Of a stretch of DNA of 64,000 bases, positions 44,498 through 53,715 are shown piece by piece; position 1 is the stretch's first letter, and each line of letters opens with the position of its first letter. The notes beneath the pieces were generated by a model. The model ran no database searches. It was given only the letters and a program-made list of their open reading frames with translations, and had not been told where the DNA came from. The translations under genes were made by a program, and so were the position numbers. Source of the stretch: Alphaproteobacteria bacterium (GTDB lineage Bacteria; Pseudomonadota; Alphaproteobacteria; Reyranellales; Reyranellaceae); assembly GCA_017307275.1 (NCBI GenBank), contig JAFKFK010000008.1, positions 186,001 to 250,000 on the forward strand. The letters are read 5' to 3'.

Positions 44498-45420
44498 GGC
44501 AACACCTCGCGCGTGCTGAGCGAATAGATCGAGCTCGGCGTTCGCAGAAGCTCGGTCAGCAGCTCGGCAGCCACCGCCAGGATCAGGACCGACATCAGCC
44601 CGCGCAGCGCCACGCCCGGCAGCTTGGCGGCAAGCCGCGAGCCGATCGGCGCGCCGACCACGCCGCCCATGATCAGCAGCAGCGCCAGGACCACGTCGAC
44701 TGTCCCGTTGGTCGCGGCCTGCAGGAAGGTGACGTTGGCCGCCACGAACAGGATCTGGAAGTTGGACGTGCCGATCACGACCGAGGTCGGCATGCCGAGC
44801 AGGTAGATCATCGCCGGGACCAGCACGAAGCCGCCGCCCACACCCAGGATCGCCGACAGGATGCCGATGATGAAGCCCAGGGCGAGGGGCAGCAGCGCGC
44901 TGATGTAAAGCTTCGACTTGTAGAAGCGCAGCTTCAGCGGCAGGCGATGCACGAGATAATGGGTGTGCAGCTTGCCACGTGGCGCCTCGGGATTGCGCCG
45001 GCGCTTGAGATAGGTGCGGAGGCTTTCGGCCAGCATCAGGAGGCCGATCGACGACAGCATCACGACGTAGAGAACGGCGATGACGAAGTCGATCTGGCCG
45101 ATGCGCTTCAGATAGGTGAACAGCGAAACGCCGGCCGACGAGCCGATCATGCCGCCCAGCAGCAGCACCAGCCCCATGCGCAGGTCGACGTTGCCGCGCC
45201 GCCATTGCACCTGAAGCGAGGAGACCGAATTGGCGATCACCTGGTTGGCCTGGCTCGCGACGGCGACCGCGGGCGGGATACCGACGAAAATCAGCAGTGG
45301 CGTGGCAAGGAATCCGCCGCCGACACCGAACATGCCGGCCAACAGACCGGCCGCAGCCCCCAGTCCGAGCAGGATGAACACGTTCATCGACTGCTCGGCA
45401 ATGGGCAGATAGATCTCCAC
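44494..45420 (-). CDS. TauE/SafE (TSUP) family permease
   Basis: Membrane protein of 308 residues with about eight membrane segments and two internally related halves, each carrying the GMFGVGGGFLATPLLI / AILGVGGGFVLVPAMIYLLGMP signature. The family exports sulfite, sulfoacetate or similar anions. It is translationally coupled to the TIGR02186-family gene, a common pair. It differs from the smaller TauE/SafE protein at 4684. Substrate unknown. Confidence 0.9.
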   Translation of the reverse strand: MEIYLPIAEQSMNVFILLGLGAAAGLLAGMFGVGGGFLATPLLIFVGIPPAVAVASQANQVIANSVSSLQVQWRRGNVDLRMGLVLLLGGMIGSSAGVSLFTYLKRIGQIDFVIAVLYVVMLSSIGLLMLAESLRTYLKRRRNPEAPRGKLHTHYLVHRLPLKLRFYKSKLYISALLPLALGFIIGILSAILGVGGGFVLVPAMIYLLGMPTSVVIGTSNFQILFVAANVTFLQAATNGTVDVVLALLLIMGGVVGAPIGSRLAAKLPGVALRGLMSVLILAVAAELLTELLRTPSSIYSLSTREVLP

Positions 45421-45428
45421 TCTGGCGC

Positions 45429-46469
45429 CTACTTCAAGAGGATGTTGCTGATTTCACGCAACTGCGTGCGTGCCCGCAGCAGGTAGAAGCCCTGTGCGAG
45501 GAGGTGGTTGGGGATCAGGAGCGCGTCGGGGTAGCCGTTCCACACGATCCAGGGATCGAGCTGTGCGGCCACTCGGAAGGTCTCCATCGTGCCGTTCCAG
45601 GCATTGGTCAGCTCGCGGTCGCGGATGACGTTCTGGAAGTCGATCCCGAGATCGCGCAGCAGCAGGTAGTAGGCGTAGATGCGCCCCTTGTTGAAATAGA
45701 AGATGTCGTCGCAAGTCGAATCGAACAGATCGCCGGCCTTTTCGATGACATGCTGGTCGATCGTCGCGGAGTCCGAGCCGATATCGTTGGAGATGCGGTC
45801 GAGCAAAGCCTGCAGATTGTCGGCGCGGCGCTCGAACACGGCTTGCCCCGCCCCCAGGCGCTTGTTGTAGGCCATGAGCTTGTCGCGGCCCGCGCGATAC
45901 TTTTGCGCCGAGGTCGTCGACGGCAGCAGCGAGACGCTGGGCTGCCACAGCCAGATGTTGGGCTGCTCGTTCAGGAAGCCGCGCGCCTGTTCGAGGTCGC
46001 GGTCGGTCTGGCTGGAGCCGCGCGTGCGGCCAACCTGATCCATCAGCTCGGTACTGAAGCGACCCAGCGCCGACATGATGCCACGCTGGAAGTTCGGCAT
46101 GTTGTCGAGCAGGCCGGCCGGCGTGAAGAACGGCATCATCGGCGTCCAGGTGTGGACGTCGACTTCGCGTGTCACGAGATCTGCTGCGGTTGCCACGGCG
46201 CGGCTTTCGCCAGGCGCAACCCCACGCGCCGTGAACTGCGGATCGTCGTCGATATCCTCGGTCACGAGCGCACCGACCGGATAGTAGAGGAGGACCAGCA
46301 CGACGAGGACGCGCCAGGTCCAGCCCCATATCGATCTGCGGCCTGCCGGCGCGGCGGTCGCCGAGGTCGCGGACCTTCCTGGACGCCACGACCGCACGCG
46401 ATCCCAAGTCCTCCGCCACCAGGAAGGCGCTGCCGCGGAGGGTGCGCCGTAGTCCGGTTCGAATGTCAT
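45429..46469 (-). CDS. DUF2333-family protein
   Basis: A 346-residue protein with one N-terminal membrane helix (residues about 50-65, WRVLVVLVLLYYPVGALV) and a large domain of the DUF2333 family (HTWTPMMPFFTPAGLLDNMPNFQRGIMSALGRFSTEL, DDIFYFNKGRIYAYYLLLRDLGIDF). Its function is unknown; the domain is predicted to face the periplasm. ATG 46469 is preferred over 46526 because the extension precedes the family start. It lies 8 bp upstream of the TSUP permease gene. Confidence 0.85.
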   Translation of the reverse strand: MTFEPDYGAPSAAAPSWWRRTWDRVRSWRPGRSATSATAAPAGRRSIWGWTWRVLVVLVLLYYPVGALVTEDIDDDPQFTARGVAPGESRAVATAADLVTREVDVHTWTPMMPFFTPAGLLDNMPNFQRGIMSALGRFSTELMDQVGRTRGSSQTDRDLEQARGFLNEQPNIWLWQPSVSLLPSTTSAQKYRAGRDKLMAYNKRLGAGQAVFERRADNLQALLDRISNDIGSDSATIDQHVIEKAGDLFDSTCDDIFYFNKGRIYAYYLLLRDLGIDFQNVIRDRELTNAWNGTMETFRVAAQLDPWIVWNGYPDALLIPNHLLAQGFYLLRARTQLREISNILLK

Positions 46470-46565
46470 AGCCCACCTTACCATTCGTCTCGTGACGAAA
46501 CAGGGGCGCTGCCTGCTAGAGTGCATGTTTGTCGGCCAAATGAAGTTTGTAGGGAGTTTTGCGAC

Positions 46566-47519
46566 ATGGCGCTCGATCCGGAATCACAGCGGCTCATCGA
46601 TCTGATGGCGGCGGCAAACCGTCCGGCGTGGAATACGCTGAGCCCGCAGGATGCGCGCGCGCAGTATCTCGCCCTGCGCCCCGCCGCACAGGGACCGCGC
46701 CCGGCCGAGGTGAAAGTGGCCGACCGCACCATTCCCGGACCGGCGGGCGAGTTGGCCGTGCGCATCTATCGGCCGACCTCGGCGCCGGCCGATGCCAAGC
46801 TGCCCGCCCTGGTCTACGCCCATGGCGGTGGTTGGGTGTTCGGCAATCTCGATAGCCACGACGTGCTTTGTGCCCAGCTCGCGATCGAGGCGGGCATCGT
46901 GGTGTTCCATATCGACTACCGGCTGGCGCCCGAAGCACGCTTCCCCGGTGCCTTCGACGACGTCGTGGCCGGGCTGAAGTGGGTAGCGGCCAACGGCGGA
47001 TCGGTCGGCATCGACACCTCGCGGCTCGCCATCGGCGGCGATAGCGCCGGCGGCAATCTCGCCGCCGCCGTGTCGATCTGGGCGCGCGACAATGGCGGGC
47101 CGAAGCTGCGCCTGCAGCTTCTCGCCTATCCTGTGACCGACGCGGTCGCGCGCTCCGAGTCCTACCGCCGGTACGAGGACGGCTACGGCCTCAATGCCGT
47201 AACCATGGAGTGGTTCTTCGACCACTACACGCCCGACAAGGCGGATCGCAGCGACTGGCGCGTCTCGCCGATCCGCGCCGCTTCCCTCGCCGGCCTGCCG
47301 CCGGCGCTGGTGGTCACGGCGGGTTACGACCCGCTGCGCGACGAAGGCCGGGCCTATGCATTCCGCCTGCACCAGGAAGGCACGCAAGCCGATCTCGTGG
47401 AATTCGGCGGCATGCTGCATGGCTTCCTGAGTTCGCCCATGCTGTTGCACGGCGCACGTCGCGGCACGACGCTCTGTGCTGCGGCGTTGCGCGAAGCCCT
47501 GGTGTTGCGCGACCAGTGA
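46566..47519 (+). CDS. Alpha/beta hydrolase of the hormone-sensitive lipase family
   Basis: Esterase-like enzyme of 317 residues. The oxyanion-hole motif HGGGWVFG lies near residue 84, the nucleophile elbow GGDSAGGN near 160 and the catalytic His in GGMLHGFLS near 285; the Asp is in VTAGYDPLRDEG. Substrates are short-chain esters in characterised relatives. A longer frame beginning at 45504 is a shadow of DUF2333; the ATG at 46566 starts the family pattern. An MFS transporter gene follows 10 bp later, so the two may act together. Confidence 0.92.
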   Translation: MALDPESQRLIDLMAAANRPAWNTLSPQDARAQYLALRPAAQGPRPAEVKVADRTIPGPAGELAVRIYRPTSAPADAKLPALVYAHGGGWVFGNLDSHDVLCAQLAIEAGIVVFHIDYRLAPEARFPGAFDDVVAGLKWVAANGGSVGIDTSRLAIGGDSAGGNLAAAVSIWARDNGGPKLRLQLLAYPVTDAVARSESYRRYEDGYGLNAVTMEWFFDHYTPDKADRSDWRVSPIRAASLAGLPPALVVTAGYDPLRDEGRAYAFRLHQEGTQADLVEFGGMLHGFLSSPMLLHGARRGTTLCAAALREALVLRDQ

Positions 47520-47529
47520 GGACACTGGC

Positions 47530-48666
47530 GTGAGCGCAACCGCCGCGCCGAACCCCACACCTGGCACCGCCCCCGTCGGCATGGCGCTGCCGGGGTTGGT
47601 GATCGCCATTGGCATGATCGGCGACACGCTGCTCTACGCCGTGTTGCCGCTCTACCACGACCAGTTCGGGTTGAGCCTGGCCATGGTCGGCGTGCTGCTC
47701 TCGCTCAACCGCTGGATCCGCCTGCTCGCCAACTCCGCCGTCGCGCATCTCGGCGAGCGCATCGGCCCGCACGCCTTGATGATCGCCGCGGCCATCGGCT
47801 CGGCCATTTCGACGGCGACCTACGGCCTGGTCGAGGATGCGACCGTCCAGATTTTCGCCCGCATCCTCTGGGGCATTTCCTATGCCTCGCTCAATCTCGC
47901 CACCTTGGCCTATGCGGTGAGCGACCGCGCCAACGCCGGCAAGCGGGTCGGGGCAAGCCGCGCCGCGATCGGCCTCGTGCAGGCAGCCTCTCTGGTCGGC
48001 GGCGCCTGGATCGTGCTGCAGCTCGACGCTCGTTCGGTGTTCGTGATCTATGGCGGGCTGACGTTGATCGCGCTCGCGGCTGCGCTGATGCTGCCGCGCC
48101 TGCCGCCCGAACCGGCGGCTAAACGAGGCTTCAAGCTGCCCGTCCCGCACCGGCTCGAAGTCTGGGGCTTCGTGATGGGCTTCGCGGGCGACGGCGTATT
48201 CCTGCTCACCCTCGCCTTCCTGATGAAGGACTCCATCACCTCGATGGCGGCCATCATGGCGACGGCGATGCTGCTGGCATTGCGCTGGCTGGTCGAGGTC
48301 ACGACGGGACCGATCGGCGGCTGGATCGGCGACCGCTTCGGTGCGCAACGCATCTCGATCGCCAATGCCGTTCTTCTCGTCGGTGGCTTCGTGCTGATTG
48401 CCGCCGACCATGAAGTGCTGGGGGCGCTGCTGGTCGTCATGACGCGCGGCATGTTCAACACGCTGATCCCCGTGCTGGTGATCGAGCGCGGCCATGGCAG
48501 CGTGCTCTCCAGCCAGGCGAGCTATTCGACGTGGCGCGATTTCGGCGCCGCCGTGGGCCCGCTCACCGCGCCCTGGCTGTTCCTCAACGTGCCGCAAACG
48601 CCGCTCTACGCGGCGCTCTCTCTGGCCTTGGGCGCGGCCGCCTACTTTTGCCTGGTCAGGCGCTAG
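47530..48666 (+). CDS. MFS transporter
   Basis: Major facilitator superfamily protein of 378 residues with about twelve hydrophobic segments, for example LVIAIGMIGDTLLYAVLPLYHDQFGLSLAMVGVLLSLNRW at the start and a central loop near residue 190. The start is a GTG at 47530, with an ATG at 47578 as an alternative. It lies 10 bp after the hydrolase gene and probably shares its transcript. The end overlaps gloB by 4 bp tail to tail. Substrate unknown. Confidence 0.88.
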   Translation: MSATAAPNPTPGTAPVGMALPGLVIAIGMIGDTLLYAVLPLYHDQFGLSLAMVGVLLSLNRWIRLLANSAVAHLGERIGPHALMIAAAIGSAISTATYGLVEDATVQIFARILWGISYASLNLATLAYAVSDRANAGKRVGASRAAIGLVQAASLVGGAWIVLQLDARSVFVIYGGLTLIALAAALMLPRLPPEPAAKRGFKLPVPHRLEVWGFVMGFAGDGVFLLTLAFLMKDSITSMAAIMATAMLLALRWLVEVTTGPIGGWIGDRFGAQRISIANAVLLVGGFVLIAADHEVLGALLVVMTRGMFNTLIPVLVIERGHGSVLSSQASYSTWRDFGAAVGPLTAPWLFLNVPQTPLYAALSLALGAAAYFCLVRR

Positions 48667-49439
48667 CGGAACACATCCTTGCGGTGACGCACTTCGGCGA
48701 ACACCGCGATCGGATCGCCGCCGGCCATGCCGACCGCGGCCTGCACCGTCGGCACATCGGCCCGCAGGAACGGGTTGGTGGCCTTCTCTTCGCCCAGCAG
48801 CGACGGCACGGTGGCCTCACCCTTGGCTCGCGCCGCATCGATGGCGGCGGAGCGTTCGAGCAGCTTCTTGTTGTCGCGTTCGACCGTCACGGCGAAGCGT
48901 GCATTCGACTGCGTATACTCGTGGGCACAGTAGACGCGCATTTCGTCAGGTAACGCACGCAGGCGGCTGAGCGACGTCCAGAACTGCTGCGGCGTGCCTT
49001 CGAACATGCGGCCGCAGCCCAGCGCGAACAGCGTATCCCCGCAAAACAGGGCCTTCTGCTCCCGAAAGGCATAGGCGATGTGGCCGCTGGTGTGGCCGGG
49101 CACGAAGAAAACCTCCGCCTCGGCCTCACCGAAACGGTAGCGGTCGCCGTCGTCGACTTCGACGTCGATGCCGGGAATGCGGGCGCGGTCCTGGCGCAGG
49201 CCGACAATGGTGCAGCCCGTTGCCTGCTTGATCTCCAGGTTGCCGCCGACATGGTCGCCGTGATGGTGCGTGTTCAGGATATGGGTGATCTTCCAGCGGC
49301 GTTTTTCGGCCTCGGCCAGGACCGGCCCGGCCACGGCGGGGTCGACGACGCCGACGGCACCGCTCTGCGGCTCGCGCATCAACCACACGTAATTGTCGCT
49401 CAGGACCGGGATACGGACGATGTCTAGGGTGGTACTCAT
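48663..49439 (-). CDS. gloB: Hydroxyacylglutathione hydrolase (glyoxalase II)
   Basis: Hydrolyses S-D-lactoylglutathione to D-lactate and glutathione. The 258-residue metallo-beta-lactamase-fold enzyme has the metal motif THHHGDH near residue 53 and further ligands in VPGHTSGHIAY, FCGDTLFALGCGR and YCAHEYT. The C-terminal glyoxalase II domain (NPFLRADVPTVQAA) is present. Start at ATG 49439 gives the family start TLDIVRIPVLSDNYVWL. A methyltransferase gene is divergent 84 bp away. Confidence 0.95.
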   Translation of the reverse strand: MSTTLDIVRIPVLSDNYVWLMREPQSGAVGVVDPAVAGPVLAEAEKRRWKITHILNTHHHGDHVGGNLEIKQATGCTIVGLRQDRARIPGIDVEVDDGDRYRFGEAEAEVFFVPGHTSGHIAYAFREQKALFCGDTLFALGCGRMFEGTPQQFWTSLSRLRALPDEMRVYCAHEYTQSNARFAVTVERDNKKLLERSAAIDAARAKGEATVPSLLGEEKATNPFLRADVPTVQAAVGMAGGDPIAVFAEVRHRKDVFR

Positions 49440-49523
49440 GATACGCAACGCTAGCAGAGCTGTGATGCGCCGGCCATCGCCGGACCATGGCAGCAGGGGC
49501 GCGAATTCTGCTAGGATTGCCGC

Positions 49524-50300
49524 ATGTGGAACGACGTCCTCGACCTTGAGGAATTCTACAGCAGCACCCTGGGCCAGATGACGGCCCGGCTGTTGCGCGC
49601 CCGGCTGCGCGACGTATGGCCGAACGTGCGCGGCGAGGCGGTCCTGGGACTGGGCTATGCCACGCCGCTGCTCCGCCCGTTTGTCGAAGAAGCCAGCCGC
49701 ACAATGGCCTTCATGCCGGCGCAGCAGGGTGTCGCGCGCTGGCCGCGCGAGGGCCGCAACCATGCCACCCTGGTCGACGAACTCGATCTGCCCCTGCCCG
49801 ACCGCTCGGTCGACCGCGTGCTACTGGTTCACGCCGTGGAGTGCACCGAGCAGCTCCGCCCCATGCTGCGCGAGATCTGGCGCGTCATGTCCGACGGCGG
49901 CCGCATGATCGTCGTGGCCCCGACCCGTGCCGGCTTCTGGTCGCAGGTCGACCGCTCGCCCTTCTATCAAGGCCATCCCTATTCGTCGGGCCAGCTCGCC
50001 GCTCTCCTGCGTGCCAACATGTTCGCCCCGCTGCGGCAGGCGCGCGCGCTCTATATGCCGCCGACCAATTCGCGGCTCCTCATGCGCATGGCGCCAGCCG
50101 TCGAGCGCTTTGGCCAGCGTTGGCTTGGCCGCTTTGCCGGCGTCAGCGTCATCGAATCCGGCAAGCAGCTCTATGCCGGCATCGCGGAACGGGCACATTC
50201 GCCCGAGCTCGCGGTCGTCCGGCCCAAGCTGCGGGTCGCAAGCTCGCGCGATACGCATGCCGCGCGTAACTCCAAGGACGGCGAAGCCCCCGCCTCCTGA
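49524..50300 (+). CDS. Class I SAM-dependent methyltransferase-like protein
   Basis: A 258-residue protein with a methyltransferase type 11 pattern: the SAM-binding glycine region GEAVLGLGYATPLLR near residue 36, LPLPDRSVDRVLLVHAVECTE near 90 and LREIWRVMSDGGRMIVVAP near 112. In alphaproteobacteria this gene often lies next to gloB, as here (divergent). The glycine motif is less regular than in classical enzymes, and the substrate is unknown. Confidence 0.82.
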   Translation: MWNDVLDLEEFYSSTLGQMTARLLRARLRDVWPNVRGEAVLGLGYATPLLRPFVEEASRTMAFMPAQQGVARWPREGRNHATLVDELDLPLPDRSVDRVLLVHAVECTEQLRPMLREIWRVMSDGGRMIVVAPTRAGFWSQVDRSPFYQGHPYSSGQLAALLRANMFAPLRQARALYMPPTNSRLLMRMAPAVERFGQRWLGRFAGVSVIESGKQLYAGIAERAHSPELAVVRPKLRVASSRDTHAARNSKDGEAPAS

Positions 50301-50329
50301 CCCCACCTTCTTACCTCCGGATCGACAAC

Positions 50330-51262
50330 ATGACTTTCTCTCCGCGCGTCATCGCGCTGCTCGGGTTTGGCGAAGCGGGATCGGCCATTGCCCAGGGTCT
50401 TTGCGTCGAAGGCGGTTGGCGTGGCACGGCCAAGCCAGGCGACAATGCCCCGCGCCGCCTGATCGCGATCGATACGGCCCTGGACAAGGATGCGCGTGGC
50501 ACGACGCTGGGCAAGGCCGCCCGCGCCCTCGATGTCGCGATCTCCGACAGCTACACCGAGGCGCTGAGCGAAGCCGACCTCGTGATCTGCGCCGTACAGG
50601 GTGAGCACGCGCTCGAAGCGGCCACCGCTGCTGCCCCACTCCTCAAGAAAGGCGCGCACTTCCTCGACCTCTGTACCGTCACCGGCAAGATGTCCGACGA
50701 GGATCGCGTCGAGATCGAAAAGGGGGCGGGGCGCTATGTCGACGTCGCCGTCATGGGCGGCTTCTTCAAGCAAGGCATCAAGGCGCCGATGCTGGTCGCG
50801 GGCGAGGATGCCGAGCAAGCCGTGACGTGGATGAACGCCAACGGTTTCGAAACGAAGCTGCTCGGCCCGAAGCCCGGCAGCGCCTCTTCGGTGAAGATGC
50901 TGCGCAGTACGCTGATCAAAGGCGTCGAAGCGCTGGGCGTCGAGGCACTGGTGACGGCCAAGCGCCAGGGCATCTTGGAAGAAGTGCTGGCCTGCCTCTC
51001 CGATGCCGACCAGATGCCGTTCCGCGACTACATCGCCATGCTGGTGCAGACGCACATCGTGCACGCCCATCGCCGCTGGGAGGAAATGGGCCTCGTGGCG
51101 AAGACCCTGCGCGAGACCGGCGTCGATCCGTTGATGACCGAAGCCATCGAACGCAACCACCGGCGCACGGTCGATGCCGGAATCGCGCCGGCCAACGGCC
51201 AGGTGCCAAGCCTCGACGATGCCCTGACGATTCTTTCCGAGAAGGTGATCCGTGGCGTCTGA
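50330..51262 (+). CDS. NAD(P)-binding beta-hydroxyacid dehydrogenase-like protein (DUF1932)
   Basis: A 310-residue oxidoreductase of the 6-phosphogluconate dehydrogenase-like family. The Rossmann motif is VIALLGFGEAGSAIAQGL near residue 7. The C-terminal helical part (LLGPKPGSASSVKMLRSTLIKGVEALGVEALVTAKRQG) matches the DUF1932 domain, with a Lys in the usual catalytic position. Substrate unknown. Two further genes follow on the same strand with overlaps of 11 and 8 bp, forming a small operon. Confidence 0.85.
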   Translation: MTFSPRVIALLGFGEAGSAIAQGLCVEGGWRGTAKPGDNAPRRLIAIDTALDKDARGTTLGKAARALDVAISDSYTEALSEADLVICAVQGEHALEAATAAAPLLKKGAHFLDLCTVTGKMSDEDRVEIEKGAGRYVDVAVMGGFFKQGIKAPMLVAGEDAEQAVTWMNANGFETKLLGPKPGSASSVKMLRSTLIKGVEALGVEALVTAKRQGILEEVLACLSDADQMPFRDYIAMLVQTHIVHAHRRWEEMGLVAKTLRETGVDPLMTEAIERNHRRTVDAGIAPANGQVPSLDDALTILSEKVIRGV

Positions 51263-51740
51263 TGTCTTCGACCGGCTCGTCGCCCTCCTGAGTGATGCCA
51301 AGGCGAAGTTCCGCGTCATCGAGCACGAGGCGGAAGGAAAATCCGAAGCGATCAGCGTCATTCGTGGCAACCGTCCCGACCAGGCCGCCAAAGCGATGGT
51401 TCTCGACGTGCGCGGCGGCGGCGGTGGCCGGCGCCATGTGCTGGCGATCCTGCCGGGCAATCGCAAGCTCGACTTCAATGCCGTCGCCACGCTCTTCGAG
51501 GCACGCAAGTGCGGCTTCGCCTCGCCGGACACCGCGCAGGAGCTGACGGGCTGCGTGATGGGCGCCGTGCCTCCCTTCGCGCTGAACCCGGATCTCGCGG
51601 TGGTGGTCGAGGAAGACCTGCTCGCCAACGAGACGCTGTTCTTCAACGCCGGCCGGCTCGACCGCTCGATGGAGCTCGACACCAAGGACTGGATCGCGGC
51701 GGCCCAGCCGCGCATCGCGAGGATAGCTGCGCGTGGCTGA
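51252..51740 (+). CDS. YbaK/ProX-family aminoacyl-tRNA deacylase-like protein
   Basis: A 162-residue single-domain protein of the YbaK/prolyl-tRNA editing family. Visible segments are FRVIEHEAEGKSEAISVIRGN, QAAKAMVLDVRG, HVLAILPGNRKLDFNAV and the C-terminal DLAVVVEEDLLANETLFFNAG. These proteins hydrolyse mischarged aminoacyl-tRNAs. The conserved Lys is present in AAKAM. The start is a GTG overlapping the upstream dehydrogenase gene by 11 bp. Confidence 0.85.
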   Translation: MASDVFDRLVALLSDAKAKFRVIEHEAEGKSEAISVIRGNRPDQAAKAMVLDVRGGGGGRRHVLAILPGNRKLDFNAVATLFEARKCGFASPDTAQELTGCVMGAVPPFALNPDLAVVVEEDLLANETLFFNAGRLDRSMELDTKDWIAAAQPRIARIAARG

Positions 51741-52200
51741 CGGCGCGGCCTCGGAATGGCGCTTCGCCCCAGCAAACGAAGCCCACTTCGAGCCGCTGCT
51801 GGCGATCCGCATCGACGTCATGCGCGAGCATCTGGAGCGCGTCTTTCGTTACGACCCATCGCGCGCCCGGCGGTTCTTCCGCGAGCATTTCGATCGGCCT
51901 GGCCTGCGCCTGATCCTGATCGGCGACACACTGGCGGGATGCGTCGCCTTCCGGACCGGAGACGACGCCATCACGATCGACTCCTTCTATCTCGACCGCC
52001 GCCTCCAGAATCGCGGGCTCGGCGCGGCGATCCTGAAAGTGCTGCTGGCCGAGGCCGATGCGCTGGCCAAGCCGGTGCGTCTCGACGTGCTGCAGGGCAG
52101 CCCCGCCGACCGCTTCTACGAACGCCACGGCTTCCGGAAGATCAAGGAAGACGAGATCGAGCGCACCTACGAACGGCCGACGCCGACGGCAACTCGGTAA
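51733..52200 (+). CDS. GNAT-family N-acetyltransferase
   Basis: A 155-residue acetyltransferase with the acetyl-CoA loop LQNRGLGAAILKVLLAEADAL near residue 94 and a C-terminal RFYERHGFRKIKEDEIERTYERP typical of GNAT proteins. The substrate is unknown. The start is a GTG overlapping the YbaK-like gene by 8 bp, so the three genes from 50330 form one operon. Confidence 0.87.
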   Translation: MADGAASEWRFAPANEAHFEPLLAIRIDVMREHLERVFRYDPSRARRFFREHFDRPGLRLILIGDTLAGCVAFRTGDDAITIDSFYLDRRLQNRGLGAAILKVLLAEADALAKPVRLDVLQGSPADRFYERHGFRKIKEDEIERTYERPTPTATR

Positions 52201-52277
52201 CCAGGTCGTAGGCTGGACGAGCCTGAGTCGAGGCACCATCCTGTAAAGCAGCACTGTTTCGTTGCGGATGAGTGACC

Positions 52278-53129
52278 ATGGCCGACCAGTCTCGTCTCCA
52301 TTTCGACGCTACCGATCTCGCGGCCTATCTCGACCGCATCGGCTATTCGGGACCGGTGGCGCCCGATCTGCCGACGCTTCGCGCCTTGCACGCGCATCAT
52401 GTGGCCGCGATCGCCTTCGAGAATATCGATCCGATGTTCCGCCACACGCCCGACCTGTCGGCGCGCGGGCTGATGACAAAGCTCGTCCATGGCGGGCGCG
52501 GTGGCTATTGCTACGAGCAGAACGGGCTCTACCTCGGCATGCTGCAGCACATCGGCTTCGAGGCGCATGGGCTGATGGGCCGGGTGCGCTGGGGTTCCCC
52601 TGCCGACAACGTCACGCCGCGCAGCCACATGATGATCCATGTGACCTTGCCCGAAGGCCCCTACCTCACCGATGCAGGCTTCGGCGGCATGACGCCAACG
52701 GGTCCGTTGAAATTCGAGGCCGATATCGTTCAGGAAACGCCGCACGAGCCGTTCCGGCTGTTGCGCGACGGCAGCGACTGGTTGCTGCAGGCCGAGGTCG
52801 CTGGCACCTGGAACGATGTCTATCGGTTCGATCTCAATCCGCAGATCCCGATCGACTACAAAGCGAGCAACTACTATCTCGCCAACAGCGACGATTCCTT
52901 TTTCACGCAGGGCGTGATTGCGGCGCGTCACGTGGCGGGGCAGCGCATGGCGCTGGGCAACCACAGCTTCACGATCTACCCGACCGGCAAGGCCCCGCAA
53001 CGGCGGACGCTGAAGGATGCCGCCGAAATCTGCGACACGCTGGAGACGGAATTCGGTATCCGCCTGCCCGACCGCGATGCCCTGATCGCGCGGATCGACG
53101 CGAAGGCCTCTAGTCCCGGCGCAGCATGA
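52278..53129 (+). CDS. nat: Arylamine N-acetyltransferase
   Basis: Transfers acetyl from acetyl-CoA to arylamines or hydrazines. The 283-residue product has the NAT catalytic triad: Cys in GGRGGYCYEQNGLY near residue 72, His in TPRSHMMIHV near 112 and Asp in LTDAGFGG near 127. The HHVAAIAFENIDP N-terminal motif is present. ATG 52278 is preferred over a GTG at 52272. The 3' end overlaps metW by 20 bp, tail to tail. Confidence 0.92.
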   Translation: MADQSRLHFDATDLAAYLDRIGYSGPVAPDLPTLRALHAHHVAAIAFENIDPMFRHTPDLSARGLMTKLVHGGRGGYCYEQNGLYLGMLQHIGFEAHGLMGRVRWGSPADNVTPRSHMMIHVTLPEGPYLTDAGFGGMTPTGPLKFEADIVQETPHEPFRLLRDGSDWLLQAEVAGTWNDVYRFDLNPQIPIDYKASNYYLANSDDSFFTQGVIAARHVAGQRMALGNHSFTIYPTGKAPQRRTLKDAAEICDTLETEFGIRLPDRDALIARIDAKASSPGAA

Positions 53130-53715
53130 ACACCGCCTGCTCGCCGATCAGGTTGGCGAGCAACGGCGGCATCTGGATACGGCGGCTCTTGCTGTTCAGC
53201 ACGATAGCCCGCTCGACCCGCACGCCCATGTCGCGGCAGAGCGCGCGGAAGTCGTCGATGCTGCAGAGATGGATGTTGGGCGTGTCGTACCACTTGTAGG
53301 GCAGCGACGGAGTCTCGGGCATGCGCCCGCCGAACACCATCCGCAGGCGGACCTGCCAGTGCGCGAAGTTGGGAAACGACACGATGGCGCGCTTGCCGAC
53401 TCGCAGCATCTGGCGCAGCACTTCGCGCGGCTCGCGTGTGGCCTGCAGCGTTTGGCTCAGGATCACGTAGTCGAAGGCATCGTCGGGATAGTCGCGCAGG
53501 GCGGCGTCGGCGTCGCCCTGGATCACCGACAGGCCGTTGGCGACGCAGGCGTTCACGCCCGCCTGGCTCAATTCCATGCCGCGGGCATCGACGCGCTTGA
53601 AGTTCACCAGATAGGCCAGCAGCGAGCCGTCGCCACAGCCGACGTCGAGCGCACGCGTGCCCGGCTCGACCATATCGGCGATGAGCTGGAGATCGACGCG
53701 AATGGTGGCGGTCAC
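53110..53715 (-). CDS. metW: Methionine biosynthesis protein MetW
   Basis: A 201-residue methyltransferase-fold protein that works with MetX in homoserine acetylation in many alpha- and betaproteobacteria. The SAM-binding region [17 protein letters not shown] lies near residue 20, followed by [10 protein letters not shown] and [27 protein letters not shown], and the family segment [17 protein letters not shown]. The start overlaps the metX stop by 4 bp. It is controlled with metX by the SAM-II leader upstream. Confidence 0.95.
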   Translation of the reverse strand: MTATIRVDLQLIADMVEPGTRALDVGCGDGSLLAYLVNFKRVDARGMELSQAGVNACVANGLSVIQGDADAALRDYPDDAFDYVILSQTLQATREPREVLRQMLRVGKRAIVSFPNFAHWQVRLRMVFGGRMPETPSLPYKWYDTPNIHLCSIDDFRALCRDMGVRVERAIVLNSKSRRIQMPPLLANLIGEQAVFMLRRD